Notes: generated from the sequence alone by a model not told the origin. A stretch of DNA of 64,000 bases from Roseibium album (GCF_001404515.1 NZ_CXWE01000001.1:62001-126000); one strand, 5' to 3'; positions 24,734-34,482 are shown, counted from the stretch's first letter. Made by a program: numbers and translations.

Positions 24734-24736
24734 AAA

Positions 24737-26293
24737 TCAGCTACTGCTTTGTGAGCGGCCAAGAATTTCCCGGGCCTGGGACGCTGTTCCTTCCCGGTTG
24801 CCTCCGGCCTCAATCTGCGCCCAGGACATCTTGCCCAGGTCATATCCGAGCTGTTTGTCGACAATATCCGCAGTTGCATCAGAGGCATCCTGGGCGCGGT
24901 CAGCCACACGCTGCCTGAGTGTCGTTGCAGCAGCCGTCAGCCAAAGACCGGTGAAACCTGCCTCGACACTTTTTGCTATCCGCCGGATTTTGGCACGCTC
25001 GCTTTCAGCAGCGAACACAGCGTCGAAGATTGCCGAATGCCCGGATGCAAGAACGGCCTGAATTGCTTCGTCGATGGCTTGGTAGACGCGATTGGAAGCC
25101 TGAAGCGTGTAGGCCTCCGGCGGTGCCTTCTCTGCTTCGGGAATATCAAGCAGGCGTTTGCGCATGACGTCCGTGCGCAGCACGCGCGCACCGGGAGCGC
25201 GGCCGATATCAGCTGCCAGTTCGTAGGCCAGCGTGGTTTTGCCGGTCCCCGACAACCCGCCAATCGCGACCAGTTCCGGTCGCGACGGCTCCAGAAACGC
25301 CTGGGCAAATCCGAAATATTTCCGCGCCAGGCTCTGCTGGGCCTGTTTTTGCTCCGGATCTGATTGGGCAAGGGCCGCACTTGCAGCAATCTTGGAGCGA
25401 ATTGCAGCACGCATCATCATGTAGAACGGGAGGCACGCGAGACCTTCAGGGTGCGTATCCAGCCGACTGAGGTCAAGATAGCGGTTGAAGACGCGGTTGG
25501 CGGACCGCAGCTGGCCTCGCTCCCAAAGATCCATCAACAGAAAGGCAAGGTCATACAGCACGTCGCCGGTTGCAATTTCATCGGAAAACTCGACCGCATC
25601 GAACAGAACCGGGTCGTCTTCGATCAGCACGATATTCCGCAGATGCGCATCGCCATGGCAGCGCCGGATGAGGCCTTGCTCGCCCCGTTTGAGGATCAGA
25701 TCCTTGAGAGACGACAGGACGTTTCCGGCTTGAACGGTCAGATGACGTACGTTTTCAGGCGGAAACAATTCGGGATGTTCGTGAAATGCCGCGTCGTTCT
25801 GCGCAACATAGGACGCCAGTGCTTCATAAAAGCCGGGACCGCTCCGTGTGGGCGCTTCGCCGTGCGCGGCGACCATCATGCTCGCAAGCTTGTCGGACAA
25901 CGTGTCGGAAAATGGCGCCGCGCCCGCCCGGACGTCCAGCTCATTCTGCGTGTCGAAGCGGCGCATTTCCACGACCCATTCGACGGGTTCTCCTGCGCCA
26001 TCGAGTGACAGGTTGCCATCTGCTTCAAGTGTGACCGGCAGCGCTTTCAGGTAGATTTGAGGGGCGTTCGGCTGGTTAAAGGTGATTTCCGCTTTGCAGG
26101 CGCACTCGCGCAGCGCCAGCGTCGAGTAGTCGAGAAACGGGAAACTGACGTTGCGCTTGATTTTGTAGGCAAGGTTGCCCACCAGAAACACAATGTTGGC
26201 GTGGGTATCGATCCTCTTCACGTCCGGTCTGTCCGGATCGTTGGATGTCAGGCCTTGCATAAACTTGAAAACGGCGTCCTGGGATTGATCCAT
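24737..26293 (-). CDS. Fusion of an aminoglycoside-phosphotransferase-like kinase and a P-loop (AAA_33) kinase
   Basis: 518 residues. The N-terminal half is an APH/choline-kinase-like fold with the catalytic HGDAHLRN (about 213-220) and a DAVEFSDE segment in place of the usual metal-binding DWE/DxD. The C-terminal half starts near residue 340 and carries a P-loop GLSGTGKT (346-353), then RTDVMRKRL and a zeta-toxin/gluconate-kinase-like fold. The start is the ATG at 26293 with AGGA upstream. Such fused proteins are widespread in Proteobacteria as uncharacterised kinases, and the substrate is not known. Confidence 0.85.
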   Translation of the reverse strand: MDQSQDAVFKFMQGLTSNDPDRPDVKRIDTHANIVFLVGNLAYKIKRNVSFPFLDYSTLALRECACKAEITFNQPNAPQIYLKALPVTLEADGNLSLDGAGEPVEWVVEMRRFDTQNELDVRAGAAPFSDTLSDKLASMMVAAHGEAPTRSGPGFYEALASYVAQNDAAFHEHPELFPPENVRHLTVQAGNVLSSLKDLILKRGEQGLIRRCHGDAHLRNIVLIEDDPVLFDAVEFSDEIATGDVLYDLAFLLMDLWERGQLRSANRVFNRYLDLSRLDTHPEGLACLPFYMMMRAAIRSKIAASAALAQSDPEQKQAQQSLARKYFGFAQAFLEPSRPELVAIGGLSGTGKTTLAYELAADIGRAPGARVLRTDVMRKRLLDIPEAEKAPPEAYTLQASNRVYQAIDEAIQAVLASGHSAIFDAVFAAESERAKIRRIAKSVEAGFTGLWLTAAATTLRQRVADRAQDASDATADIVDKQLGYDLGKMSWAQIEAGGNREGTASQAREILGRSQSSS

Positions 26294-26418
26294 GTCCGGT
26301 CCTAAGATGAGGCTCGCTGATTTTGCACCAGGTGCGACTCTCACGGTTTGATTCTGCTCAATGTCGCCCGACGACGATGTGGCACAAAGAGCGTGTTGTG
26401 TCTTTACAGGAGGATTCC

Positions 26419-26799
26419 ATGAACGACCATCCGGCATTGAGAAAGATCAGGTTGAACCTGGCCCGGACAAAAGAATTCCCTCAGGGGTCCGCGCGGCACG
26501 GGTACGAATTTACGGCGCCACTCAACGAAACCGGGCACATTGATGCGACGCTCTGGAAAAAAGAGCGCGACCACTGTCGCGTCCGTCGGTTCTGGGGCAG
26601 TGAAGAAGAGGAAGTCGGTCATCTGATCCACCGGCCCGGCGGATCCTGGGCGTTTCACTACGACATTGACGGCGATGATGACGATGAGGCGGGCTACCGT
26701 TTCGGCGCTCATGCCTTCAATCCGGGTGAGTACGTGTCGATCAAGGACGAAGACGGCGATATGCACACGTTCCAGGTCGTAACCGTTCAGCCGGTTTGA
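26419..26799 (+). CDS. Small conserved alphaproteobacterial protein of unknown function
   Basis: 126 residues, soluble, strongly acidic towards the C-terminus (DIDGDDDDEAGYRFGAH, SIKDEDGDMHTF). A perfect CAGGAGG lies 6 nt before the ATG. The opening HPALRKIRLNLARTKEFPQG and RVRRFWGSEEEEVGHL are sequences I associate with a conserved Rhizobiales hypothetical family; no function is known to me. It is divergent from the kinase fusion and is followed by a non-coding gap. Confidence 0.8.
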   Translation: MNDHPALRKIRLNLARTKEFPQGSARHGYEFTAPLNETGHIDATLWKKERDHCRVRRFWGSEEEEVGHLIHRPGGSWAFHYDIDGDDDDEAGYRFGAHAFNPGEYVSIKDEDGDMHTFQVVTVQPV

Positions 26800-27159
26800 A
26801 AGTCCTTGCACAGGCCGTCGATCTGACTGTTTCGCAGGTTCCGGTGCGTTCTGGGTGTAGTGGGAAGACCCGCTGAACCTCGGCAATTTGGTTACGAATT
26901 TCGGGCTTGCCAGCTGGTTTTTGTCAAAGACCGCCCGGGCCTCCTCGAGACGAGATCGGGAATTGCATCGCCATTGCCCGCTGCCCAGGCGCCGGCACAC
27001 CTCGTGCTTTCATTTGAATGTCCGCCTTTCTCAGACAATGAGGTCAATCCATTTTGGAATGATCTCATTGCCAATAAATCTGATTTCAGGTTCTAACGGC
27101 GCTCTCTTTCTTACGCTATAGAATGATTGTTGATTTTTCTGAAGAACTGGATGCAGAAC
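26800..27159. other. Intergenic region, no gene seen
   Basis: About 360 bp between the small conserved gene and the ThDP enzyme gene. Short open frames on both strands look like noise. The last 60 bp are AT-rich and presumably include the promoter of the ThDP enzyme gene. Confidence 0.5.
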
Positions 27160-28827
27160 ATGGACCAGAAAACCGGCGGCGAATTGTTGGTGGACGCACT
27201 GGAGCGGCACGGGGCTGATCGTGTTTTTTGCGTGCCTGGTGAAAGTTATCTGGCGGTTCTCGACGCTCTTCACGATGCGTCGATTCCCGTGACGGTCTGC
27301 CGCCAGGAGGGTGGCGCGGCGATGATGGCGGATGCCCACGGCAAGCTGACCGGCAAACCCGGGATCTGCATGGTGACGCGCGGCCCTGGCGCAACCAATG
27401 CCTCCGCCGGAGTGCATGTGGCGGCTCATGACTCCACCCCGATGATCCTGTTCATCGGACAGATAGAACGGGCAATGAGAGAACGCGAGGCATTTCAGGA
27501 GGTCGATTACCGGCAGATGTTCGGCGGCATCGCCAAATGGGTCGCCGAAATCGATCAGGCGGATCGGGTTCCCGAATTCATCTCGCGTGCCTTCCATGTT
27601 GCGACTTCCGGGCGTCCGGGACCCGTAGTTCTGGCCCTGCCGGAAGATATGCTTGTCGAGACGGCAACCGTCGCGCAGCCGCCGGCCTGGCAGCAGGTGG
27701 AGACACATCCCGGTCTGACGCAAATGGCGGAACTCCAGAAAAGGCTTTGGGCTGCCGAACGGCCAATCGCGATCCTCGGGGGGAGCCGCTGGTCGGAAGA
27801 TGCCGTCGCCGCCTTCACGCGCTTTGCCGAGCGGTTCGATCTGCCTGTTGCCTGCTCCTTCCGCCGTCAGATGCTGTTCGACAATCTCCACCTGAATTAC
27901 GCGGGCGACGTCGGTATCGGCATAAGCCCGAAGTTGCTCGCCCGGATAAAGGCGTCAGACCTTGTTCTCCTCGTCGGCGGACGGCTCTCCGAAATGCCGA
28001 GCCAGTCTTATTCGCTACTCGAAATTCCGGCGTCCGATCAGCAATTGGTTCACATCCATCCCGATCCGGAAGAGCTTGGGCGGGTCTACCGCGCGGATCT
28101 TGCGATCAATGCCAGCCCGACAGCCTTCTGCAAGGCCGTTGAAGGACTTCAGCCACCCGTTGAAATCAAGGGAGCGGGCGAAGCGACCCGGGCGCACAAG
28201 GATTATCTGGCTTGGTCGGGAGCGCGACCGGAAACACCGGGGCCCTTGCAGATGGCCGCCGTGATGAATTGGCTTGAAGCGAACCTTCCCGAAGATACGA
28301 TTTGTACCAACGGCGCGGGAAACTACGCGACATGGCTGCACAGGTTCCATCGGTTCCGCCGCTACGGTACCCAGGCTGCGCCGACATCCGGTTCGATGGG
28401 GTACGGTCTGCCGGCAGCTGTGGCCGCCAAACTTGCGTTTCCGGGGCGCGAAGTGATCTGCTTCGCCGGAGATGGTTGCCTTCAGATGACCTTGCAGGAG
28501 TTCGGAACTGCCTGTCAGGAAGGGGCCAACATCATCGTTCTGGCCATCGACAATGGCATGTATGGCACGATCCGAATGCACCAGGAACGAACCTATCCCG
28601 GCAGACCGTCGGCGACAAAACTGGTAAATCCGGACTTCGCTGCCCTGGCCCGAACCTATGGCGCGTTTGGGGCGACAGTTGAAACGGCGGAAGACTTTGG
28701 CCCGGCCTATGCGGCGGCACGGGCTTCCGGCATGCCAGCGATCCTGCACATGAAACTCGACCCTGAGGCGATCACGCCGGCGGCGTCACTGAGCCAGATC
28801 CGCGCTGCCGCCCAGGCAAAGCAATGA
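27160..28827 (+). CDS. Thiamine-diphosphate-dependent enzyme, acetolactate-synthase-like
   Basis: 555 residues with the three ThDP-enzyme domains in order. The N-terminal domain holds FCVPGESYLAVLDAL and the catalytic Glu in RQEGGAAMMADA. The central domain contains RPIAILGGSRW-type sequence. The C-terminal cofactor domain has GDG...N, seen as FAGDGCLQMTLQE followed by AIDNGMYGTI. Of three possible starts, the ATG at 27160 has GGA at a good distance and matches the family start. No small regulatory subunit lies next to it, so it is probably not the biosynthetic IlvB. A catabolic or decarboxylating member of the family is more likely. Confidence 0.88.
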   Translation: MDQKTGGELLVDALERHGADRVFCVPGESYLAVLDALHDASIPVTVCRQEGGAAMMADAHGKLTGKPGICMVTRGPGATNASAGVHVAAHDSTPMILFIGQIERAMREREAFQEVDYRQMFGGIAKWVAEIDQADRVPEFISRAFHVATSGRPGPVVLALPEDMLVETATVAQPPAWQQVETHPGLTQMAELQKRLWAAERPIAILGGSRWSEDAVAAFTRFAERFDLPVACSFRRQMLFDNLHLNYAGDVGIGISPKLLARIKASDLVLLVGGRLSEMPSQSYSLLEIPASDQQLVHIHPDPEELGRVYRADLAINASPTAFCKAVEGLQPPVEIKGAGEATRAHKDYLAWSGARPETPGPLQMAAVMNWLEANLPEDTICTNGAGNYATWLHRFHRFRRYGTQAAPTSGSMGYGLPAAVAAKLAFPGREVICFAGDGCLQMTLQEFGTACQEGANIIVLAIDNGMYGTIRMHQERTYPGRPSATKLVNPDFAALARTYGAFGATVETAEDFGPAYAAARASGMPAILHMKLDPEAITPAASLSQIRAAAQAKQ

Positions 28828-28839
28828 CCTGACTTGTGA

Positions 28840-30384
28840 TCAGATCTCCGCGGCGTCATCCTCCGGAGCATCGGTTCGCAGTTTGCTCTCGTCCAGACTG
28901 ACAGAGACAACAACGCCGATGATGGCCACGGCGAGTCCGAACCAGAATGCAGCGTGCAGACCAGCTGCAAAACTGTCGCGCACTGCTGTGTTGATCACGT
29001 CGATATCCTTGCCTGAATAACGCTCCGTGATCGATTTGACCGCCGGGTCATCGAGAGTACCCGCCGCCAACACGCGGAGCTCGTTGAGGGGAAGCTTGAT
29101 ACCGGCGGACGACACGATCGTCTCGACCTTTTTGATCGCCGTGACGAACATCATGGCAGTTGCACAGGCGATGCCGATCGCTCCAAGCCCGAGATGGAAC
29201 ATGAAGGACAGACCTCCGGCAAGACCGGCACCCTGCGCTCCGACGGCATTGACCGCGGCGGTCCCGGCCGGCCCGAATACAAGGCCTCCTCCGATACCCA
29301 CGACAATCATCACCGGTACCAGTGCGACATAACCCCAGGAGGTCTGAAGGAAGAGCATCAGGACACAACCCAGAACCAGAAACGCATGGCCGGCGGCCAT
29401 CAGTTTTCGAGGACCGATGGAATTGTAGTAGTTACCAACCGCGAGGTTCATTGAGGCAACGACAACTGCAAGCGGCAGCATGCCCATCGAACTCCAGAAT
29501 ATCGACCAGCCAAGGACTTTTTGCATGTACTGGGGCAGGTAGAGCAGACACAGGAACAGTACGATGGCCGGCAGACCGTTAAGCGCAAGCGTCCTGACAA
29601 ATTGATGATTCCGCATCATCGGCAGCGGGATCATCGGATCCTTCACGAATTTTTCGACAAACGGAAAAGCGGCGAAAAACACCAGGGCGCCGGCAAAAAG
29701 CAGAAGAGTGGTTCCGTTGAACCAGCCGTTGTCCGCTCCGGTATCCAGTCCGAAGAGAAGGCAAAACACCGCAATGGCAAGAACGGCCATGCCGGACAAA
29801 TCAACCGTCTCATCCCGCGCATGTTCCTTTTCCCGGTCGATGAAACGGAAAATGAGAAGCGCGGCAATGACTGCAAACACGGCATTGAAGACAAAAAAAC
29901 CGCGCCAGTCGCCGAGTGCGGCCAGCGACCCGGCAATGAACGGCGCAAGTACATTTCCGCCAGCGACGGTCCCCATCAGGATGCCCATCGCCTTGCCCCG
30001 TTCGTCTTCTTCAACCGAAGTTGCAGCCAGCGCGAGAATGCAGGGCCAGATGAGCGCAGATCCGACACCTTGCGCGGCTCTTGCGAAAATGAGCGCTGAG
30101 ACGGTTGGGGCGAACACGCAGGCGATCGAAGCCGCAAAGAAGATGCCGAGACCGATCAGCACGTATCTGCGATGGCCGAGCAGATCACCAAGTCGGCCAC
30201 CGGCAACAAGACCCATGGACAATGTCAGCGCATAGGCGTTCAAAACCCATTGGGTTGTCGTTATGTCGACGGAGTATTCCTGTTCGATCGGTGTCACCAG
30301 GAGCATGGCCCCGGTAAAATCCGTGCCGATCATGAAGGATGGGACCGAGACGGCTCCCAGGATACGTTTGGCTCTGCTGTCCAT
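28840..30384 (-). CDS. Major facilitator superfamily transporter, 14-TM drug/H+ antiporter (DHA2/EmrB-type)
   Basis: 514 residues, about 14 predicted spans. The DHA2 motif A-like loop GGRLGDLLGHRR lies after the second span, and motif C-like GNVLAPFIAGSLA after the fifth. The start is the ATG with GGAGGGG just upstream. It converges on the ThDP gene (12 bp apart). An exporter of toxic compounds is the usual role; no regulator is adjacent. Confidence 0.9.
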   Translation of the reverse strand: MDSRAKRILGAVSVPSFMIGTDFTGAMLLVTPIEQEYSVDITTTQWVLNAYALTLSMGLVAGGRLGDLLGHRRYVLIGLGIFFAASIACVFAPTVSALIFARAAQGVGSALIWPCILALAATSVEEDERGKAMGILMGTVAGGNVLAPFIAGSLAALGDWRGFFVFNAVFAVIAALLIFRFIDREKEHARDETVDLSGMAVLAIAVFCLLFGLDTGADNGWFNGTTLLLFAGALVFFAAFPFVEKFVKDPMIPLPMMRNHQFVRTLALNGLPAIVLFLCLLYLPQYMQKVLGWSIFWSSMGMLPLAVVVASMNLAVGNYYNSIGPRKLMAAGHAFLVLGCVLMLFLQTSWGYVALVPVMIVVGIGGGLVFGPAGTAAVNAVGAQGAGLAGGLSFMFHLGLGAIGIACATAMMFVTAIKKVETIVSSAGIKLPLNELRVLAAGTLDDPAVKSITERYSGKDIDVINTAVRDSFAAGLHAAFWFGLAVAIIGVVVSVSLDESKLRTDAPEDDAAEI

Positions 30385-30450
30385 ATGCCCCTCCAGAACT
30401 GGCACGCCGGTGCCCCACGGTAGAGGTCGTTGGAAAATCTGGCAACAGAT

Positions 30451-33180
30451 TCAAATGTCTTCCGGCATTTCCGATACGGCGAGCGTAACGAGGGCAATAC
30501 CCGGGTCGTCCGGTGAGGTGCCGACGGTGAAACCGAGCGCCTGGCACATGGAGATCATCGACGTGTTTTCTTTCAAAACCTCGCCCTTGACGGTTTCGAT
30601 CCCATCGGCCTTGGCATATCGGATGATGAGTTTCATCAGCGCCCAGCCCAGGCCGACCCCTTTCAGGTCGGAGCGCACCATCACTGCGTATTCTCCGGTC
30701 TGGTGGTCCGGGTCGGCATGCAGACGAACGACCCCCAGAAGCCCGTTGTCATTCGGGTCAATCGCGGCGAACGCCATGGCACGGGCGTAGTCAAGCTGAG
30801 TAAGCCTGGCAAGGAACCGGTGACTGAAATCCCGAACCGGTGCAAAGAAGCGTAGCCGAAGATCCTCCGGTGTGATGGTTTCGAAGAAACTCTTGAAAAG
30901 GTCTTCATCCTCGGGCCGGACCGGCCTCACAAAGACTTCCTTGTCACCCTTGAGCGTGAGTGTCTGTTCCCATTCCTGCGGGTAGGGAGCGATGGCAAGG
31001 CGCGATCCGCCTGTTCTCCCTGGGCGGTGTTCGGGATGGCAAAGGGTCATGCGGGCATCAAGGCCAATCAGCCCCGAGGGCAGGGACACCAGCGGATTTA
31101 TGTCGAGTTCGTTGATCTCCGGAATGTCGATTGTGATCTGGGACAGCTTGACCAGGGCCTGGGCGAGGGCTGACCTGTCGAGCGCCGGGCGGGAAGGCCC
31201 ACCCTCCAGAAGCCGTGCGATCCGTGTCCGGCCAATCTGGGCGTCGGCAAGATTGAGATCAAGCGGCGGCAGTTCGAGCGAAATGTCCTCGCTTTCTTCT
31301 ATTGCGGTGCCGCCGTGTCCGAAGACGAGAACCGGTCCGAACTCCGGTGTTTCCGCAAGTCCCATGTAAAGTTCCATGCCGTGACGGTCTTCAAGCATCG
31401 GATGAAGGGATATTCCTGCGATCTCGGCATCCGGATAATCTCGTCTGGTGTTGCCAATCAGTTCCCTGGCGGCATTCTCGACGGCCTCGGGGTTTTCAAG
31501 TCCCAGCCTGACACCGTCGATCCGTGACTTGAACGGCAAATCGGGCGAAACCAGTTTCGCAACGCAGTGCCTGGATGTTTCGAACAACGCGCGCGAGAGT
31601 TTGGCCGCCTCCTCGGCTGTTGTCGCCATCACCGTCTTCATGAGGGGCAGTTCATAGGCTGCAAGGACGTCGAAGGCTTCCCTGGGATCAAGCCAGTTTC
31701 GTCCTTCCTGCAACGCGTTTTCGACGATGGAACGTGCGCGTTCGACATCCGGCGTGAAGTTGGTCGGCAGGCTTGGCGGTGCTGCCATCAGGAACTCACG
31801 CGCCTGGGCGTCATGCACCAGATGCATCAGGCTGCGGGCTGCCTCGGCCGGACTGGCATAGTTCGGGATCTTGGCGGCAGAAAGTTCAGCTCTGATCGCG
31901 CCATCACTGCCGATCAGGCCGGCGACCAGAGCCTTTTTGCGTCCTGAACGGCGCCGGTCGGTGGCAGCGGCATCGGTTATGGCATTCGCGATGCTTCTCA
32001 AGGGCTGGAAGGCACTTGCGGCCTGGAGAACGATTGCTCCGTCGACGGCGGGGTCTTTCAGAACTGTTGTGATCGCCGTCGTGATGTCCGCCGCAGACAC
32101 GCTTTCCCGCAGAATGACGGATCCGTCCGCTGCCGGGGTCGGTTCAGGATCTGATGGCTCCCGGCTGACTGCCGTCAGTTCCTGTCTGGTCTCTGCGCTA
32201 AAGGTCGCAAATTGCGCGCCTAGGTCCTGAAGCCGGTCAACCGCCAGGCTCGCAAGGCTGCGACCGTTGGCAATGACAGCAACCTGGTTGCAGCGGGGCA
32301 CACGGATATGCGACAGGGTTTCCAGTGCCTCGAACATTTCGTCAAGATCATGGACACGCAACAGGCCGGTGCGACGGAACACCGTTTCATAGACAAGATC
32401 GGTCCTGGAAAGACGACCTGCATGGGTGCGGCCCGATCCACCCGTATCCCGGCTCTTGCCGGACCTGATGACGATCACCGGTTTGCTGCGTGCCGCGGCC
32501 CGCGCTGCGGAGATGAATTTGCGCGGAAATGCAATGCCTTCGAGATGGAGTACGATCGAGCGGGTTCGGTAGTCCTGGGCAAAATAGTCAATCAGATCGC
32601 CCAGATCGACATCGATGCGCGCACCAAGCGACACAACGGCGGAGAAGCCGGTATTATGGGTTCTTGCCCATGAAAGAGTTGCATTGAGCACCGCACCGGA
32701 ACGCGAGAAAAACGCGATATCGCCTCGCGTGGGTGGTTCGGCGCTCAAAAGGGCGTTCAGTTTGCTGGCCGGTACGGCAACACCGAGACTGCCCGGTCCG
32801 ATCAGTCGAAGGTTTGTTCTTCGGGCAGCTTCACGGCATTCTTGCATGAGCGGTTCCGCCCATGTCTCATATCCGGGCGAGGGGATCAGAACCGCACGGG
32901 TGCCACCCGCACCAAGCTTTTCGATCGTTGCCGGAAGGTCATCGCTTCGGGCGAGGTAAATCACCAGGTCAGGCATGACATCCAGATCGTCCAGTGATCT
33001 GCACCTGGTACCCTTGAAGGAAATGTCTTCCTCGATGCCGACCAGTGAGACGAGATGTTCAGTTTCTATGTCGTGCAGGCAGTCGACCAGTTTTTCCGTC
33101 AGGACACCCGGATGTCTGCAGGGCCCCATGACGGCGACGGATTTAGGTGCGAAGAAGCCTTCAAGATTGCGAATGGTCAC
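30451..33180 (-). CDS. PatZ/Pka-like protein lysine acetyltransferase (acyl-CoA-synthetase-like + GNAT)
   Basis: 909 residues. The N-terminal CoA-binding domain begins with RNLEGFFAPKSVAVMG. Succinyl-CoA-ligase-like domains follow (GPGSLGVAVP, FFSRSGAVLNA), then an ATP-grasp domain (about 480-700). A C-terminal GNAT domain (about 745-900) has the acetyl-CoA loop RSDLKGVGLGWALM. The GTG at 33180 with AGGTTCC upstream is preferred to a GTG 21 nt further up. E. coli PatZ has the same architecture and acetylates acetyl-CoA synthetase and other proteins. The adjacent universal stress protein gene is consistent with a metabolic stress role. Confidence 0.9.
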   Translation of the reverse strand: MTIRNLEGFFAPKSVAVMGPCRHPGVLTEKLVDCLHDIETEHLVSLVGIEEDISFKGTRCRSLDDLDVMPDLVIYLARSDDLPATIEKLGAGGTRAVLIPSPGYETWAEPLMQECREAARRTNLRLIGPGSLGVAVPASKLNALLSAEPPTRGDIAFFSRSGAVLNATLSWARTHNTGFSAVVSLGARIDVDLGDLIDYFAQDYRTRSIVLHLEGIAFPRKFISAARAAARSKPVIVIRSGKSRDTGGSGRTHAGRLSRTDLVYETVFRRTGLLRVHDLDEMFEALETLSHIRVPRCNQVAVIANGRSLASLAVDRLQDLGAQFATFSAETRQELTAVSREPSDPEPTPAADGSVILRESVSAADITTAITTVLKDPAVDGAIVLQAASAFQPLRSIANAITDAAATDRRRSGRKKALVAGLIGSDGAIRAELSAAKIPNYASPAEAARSLMHLVHDAQAREFLMAAPPSLPTNFTPDVERARSIVENALQEGRNWLDPREAFDVLAAYELPLMKTVMATTAEEAAKLSRALFETSRHCVAKLVSPDLPFKSRIDGVRLGLENPEAVENAARELIGNTRRDYPDAEIAGISLHPMLEDRHGMELYMGLAETPEFGPVLVFGHGGTAIEESEDISLELPPLDLNLADAQIGRTRIARLLEGGPSRPALDRSALAQALVKLSQITIDIPEINELDINPLVSLPSGLIGLDARMTLCHPEHRPGRTGGSRLAIAPYPQEWEQTLTLKGDKEVFVRPVRPEDEDLFKSFFETITPEDLRLRFFAPVRDFSHRFLARLTQLDYARAMAFAAIDPNDNGLLGVVRLHADPDHQTGEYAVMVRSDLKGVGLGWALMKLIIRYAKADGIETVKGEVLKENTSMISMCQALGFTVGTSPDDPGIALVTLAVSEMPEDI

Positions 33181-33557
33181 GGAACCTGAGCCTTTCCACA
33201 CAGCCGGTACTGAGCTCGAAACCGGTCATGCCCTCATGAATGAGATTGAAATGGTGACGGTGATTTTACCCGGATACAAGGTTAAAAAATTGCAAGAAAC
33301 CGTCCGGGTTTCAAGGGCTCGCAATGTTGTTGCCAGACGAATTGACCGGATCGTAATGGTGCGCCAGAACGACGTTGAACGGCTGCACGGAACCGGGCAG
33401 GAAGCCTGTCTTTCGTGCCGGCCCTAGCAGGTCTCACCCTTTGCATCTGCCAATTCGACCTCACCTGGAAGAACGCGTTCCAGCGCAGGACCGAGGCAAT
33501 TCCCTCCTGCGGGTCTGTTTGCGGCAGACCCGCAGGAGATAGACGGTTTCCGGTTCC
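33181..33557. other. Intergenic region holding a strong stem-loop
   Basis: About 375 bp between two minus-strand genes: the 5' side of the acetyltransferase gene and the 3' side of the uspA-like gene. No credible gene. It contains a 14-bp perfect hairpin at 33504-33538, annotated separately. Confidence 0.5.
33504..33538 (-). terminator. Strong hairpin after the universal stress protein gene
   Basis: Perfect 14-bp inverted repeat CTCCTGCGGGTCTG / CAGACCCGCAGGAG with a 7-nt loop, starting 19 nt after the stop of the minus-strand gene. It lacks a U-tract, so termination may be partial or Rho-assisted. Confidence 0.6.
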
Positions 33558-34391
33558 TCAGTGAGCCATCAAGACCGGAACGGTCATGGCCTCCAGGATT
33601 TCCCGGGTCGCGCCTCCGAAGAGGAACTCCCGCATTCTGCTGTGCCCGTAACCACCCATGACAACCAGGTCGTTGCCATTGTCCGATACCTGGTTGAGCA
33701 CCGTGTCGGCGACGCTCGTCTGGGGATTGACGACGACCTCGACCGTGACGTTCATGTTGTGGCGCGCCAGGTAGTTGGCGACATCCGCGCCGGGTTGACC
33801 TTCCCCGGCAGAAGCCTTCTTCTCGATCACGAGAACGGTAATGCTCTCGGCTTTTTCCAGAACAGGAAGTGCCGCGTGAATGGCGCGGGTTGCCGTGGAA
33901 CTTCCATCCCAGCCGACCAGAATATTCTTGGGTTGAAAAGCCGTGCTGCCGATATAGGGCACGAGCATCACCGGAACGCCACTTTCAAAAAGCACCGTTT
34001 CAATGAGCAGTTCGCGCATCGGTTCCGGTCGATCCGGATTGGCCTGGCCGATGACAACCAGATCTGTCGGGCGGCAGTGAACCAGGACGTTTTCCAACGG
34101 ACCACCTGTCAGAATCTCGGCCAGCCGGCTTTCGCTGTTGACGGCGGCAAGCCGGGCAAGTTCGTCGTATTCCTTCCTGGCCTCGTTAGCGGCAGCTATC
34201 GCTTGCTCGTGTGCGGCCTGCATGTAGTCGACAGGCATCGGTGCGGCGGCAAAGGCAGGTACGACGGGTTCGAACGATACCGCGAGCCCGGTAACATGGG
34301 CATCGTGGGTTCGACCGAATTCCAAGGCGTATTTTGCGGCAGGCTGATCGCCTGCAAGGTCGAGAATGGTCAAAACATCTTTGATTGGCAT
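33558..34391 (-). CDS. Tandem universal stress protein (UspA family)
   Basis: 277 residues, two Usp domains. The second is canonical, with the strand NILVGWDGSSTATRAIHAA and the ATP-binding-type tail GGYGHSRMREFLFGGATREIL. The first (residues 1-150) is more divergent but keeps DLVVIGQANPD. The ATG is preceded by GGAGGAAT. An FNR/FixK-like box lies 78 bp upstream of the start. Related proteins are induced by oxygen limitation and starvation. It may work with the PatZ-like acetyltransferase encoded next. Confidence 0.9.
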   Translation of the reverse strand: MPIKDVLTILDLAGDQPAAKYALEFGRTHDAHVTGLAVSFEPVVPAFAAAPMPVDYMQAAHEQAIAAANEARKEYDELARLAAVNSESRLAEILTGGPLENVLVHCRPTDLVVIGQANPDRPEPMRELLIETVLFESGVPVMLVPYIGSTAFQPKNILVGWDGSSTATRAIHAALPVLEKAESITVLVIEKKASAGEGQPGADVANYLARHNMNVTVEVVVNPQTSVADTVLNQVSDNGNDLVVMGGYGHSRMREFLFGGATREILEAMTVPVLMAH

Positions 34392-34468
34392 TCATTCCTC
34401 CATTGGCCTGGAACACGACTGCAAGCCAGCCACATGAAAACACTAACCAACACGCATGACGAGAGTCC

Positions 34469-34482
34469 TTGACGCGTATCAA
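34469..34482. promoter_or_regulatory. FNR/FixK-like box between uspA-like gene and dctB
   Basis: TTGACGCGTATCAA matches the FNR/FixK half-site pattern TTGAY-N4-RTCAA, with perfect outer TTGA/TCAA arms. It lies 78 bp from both the minus-strand usp start and the plus-strand dctB start. Confidence 0.6.
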
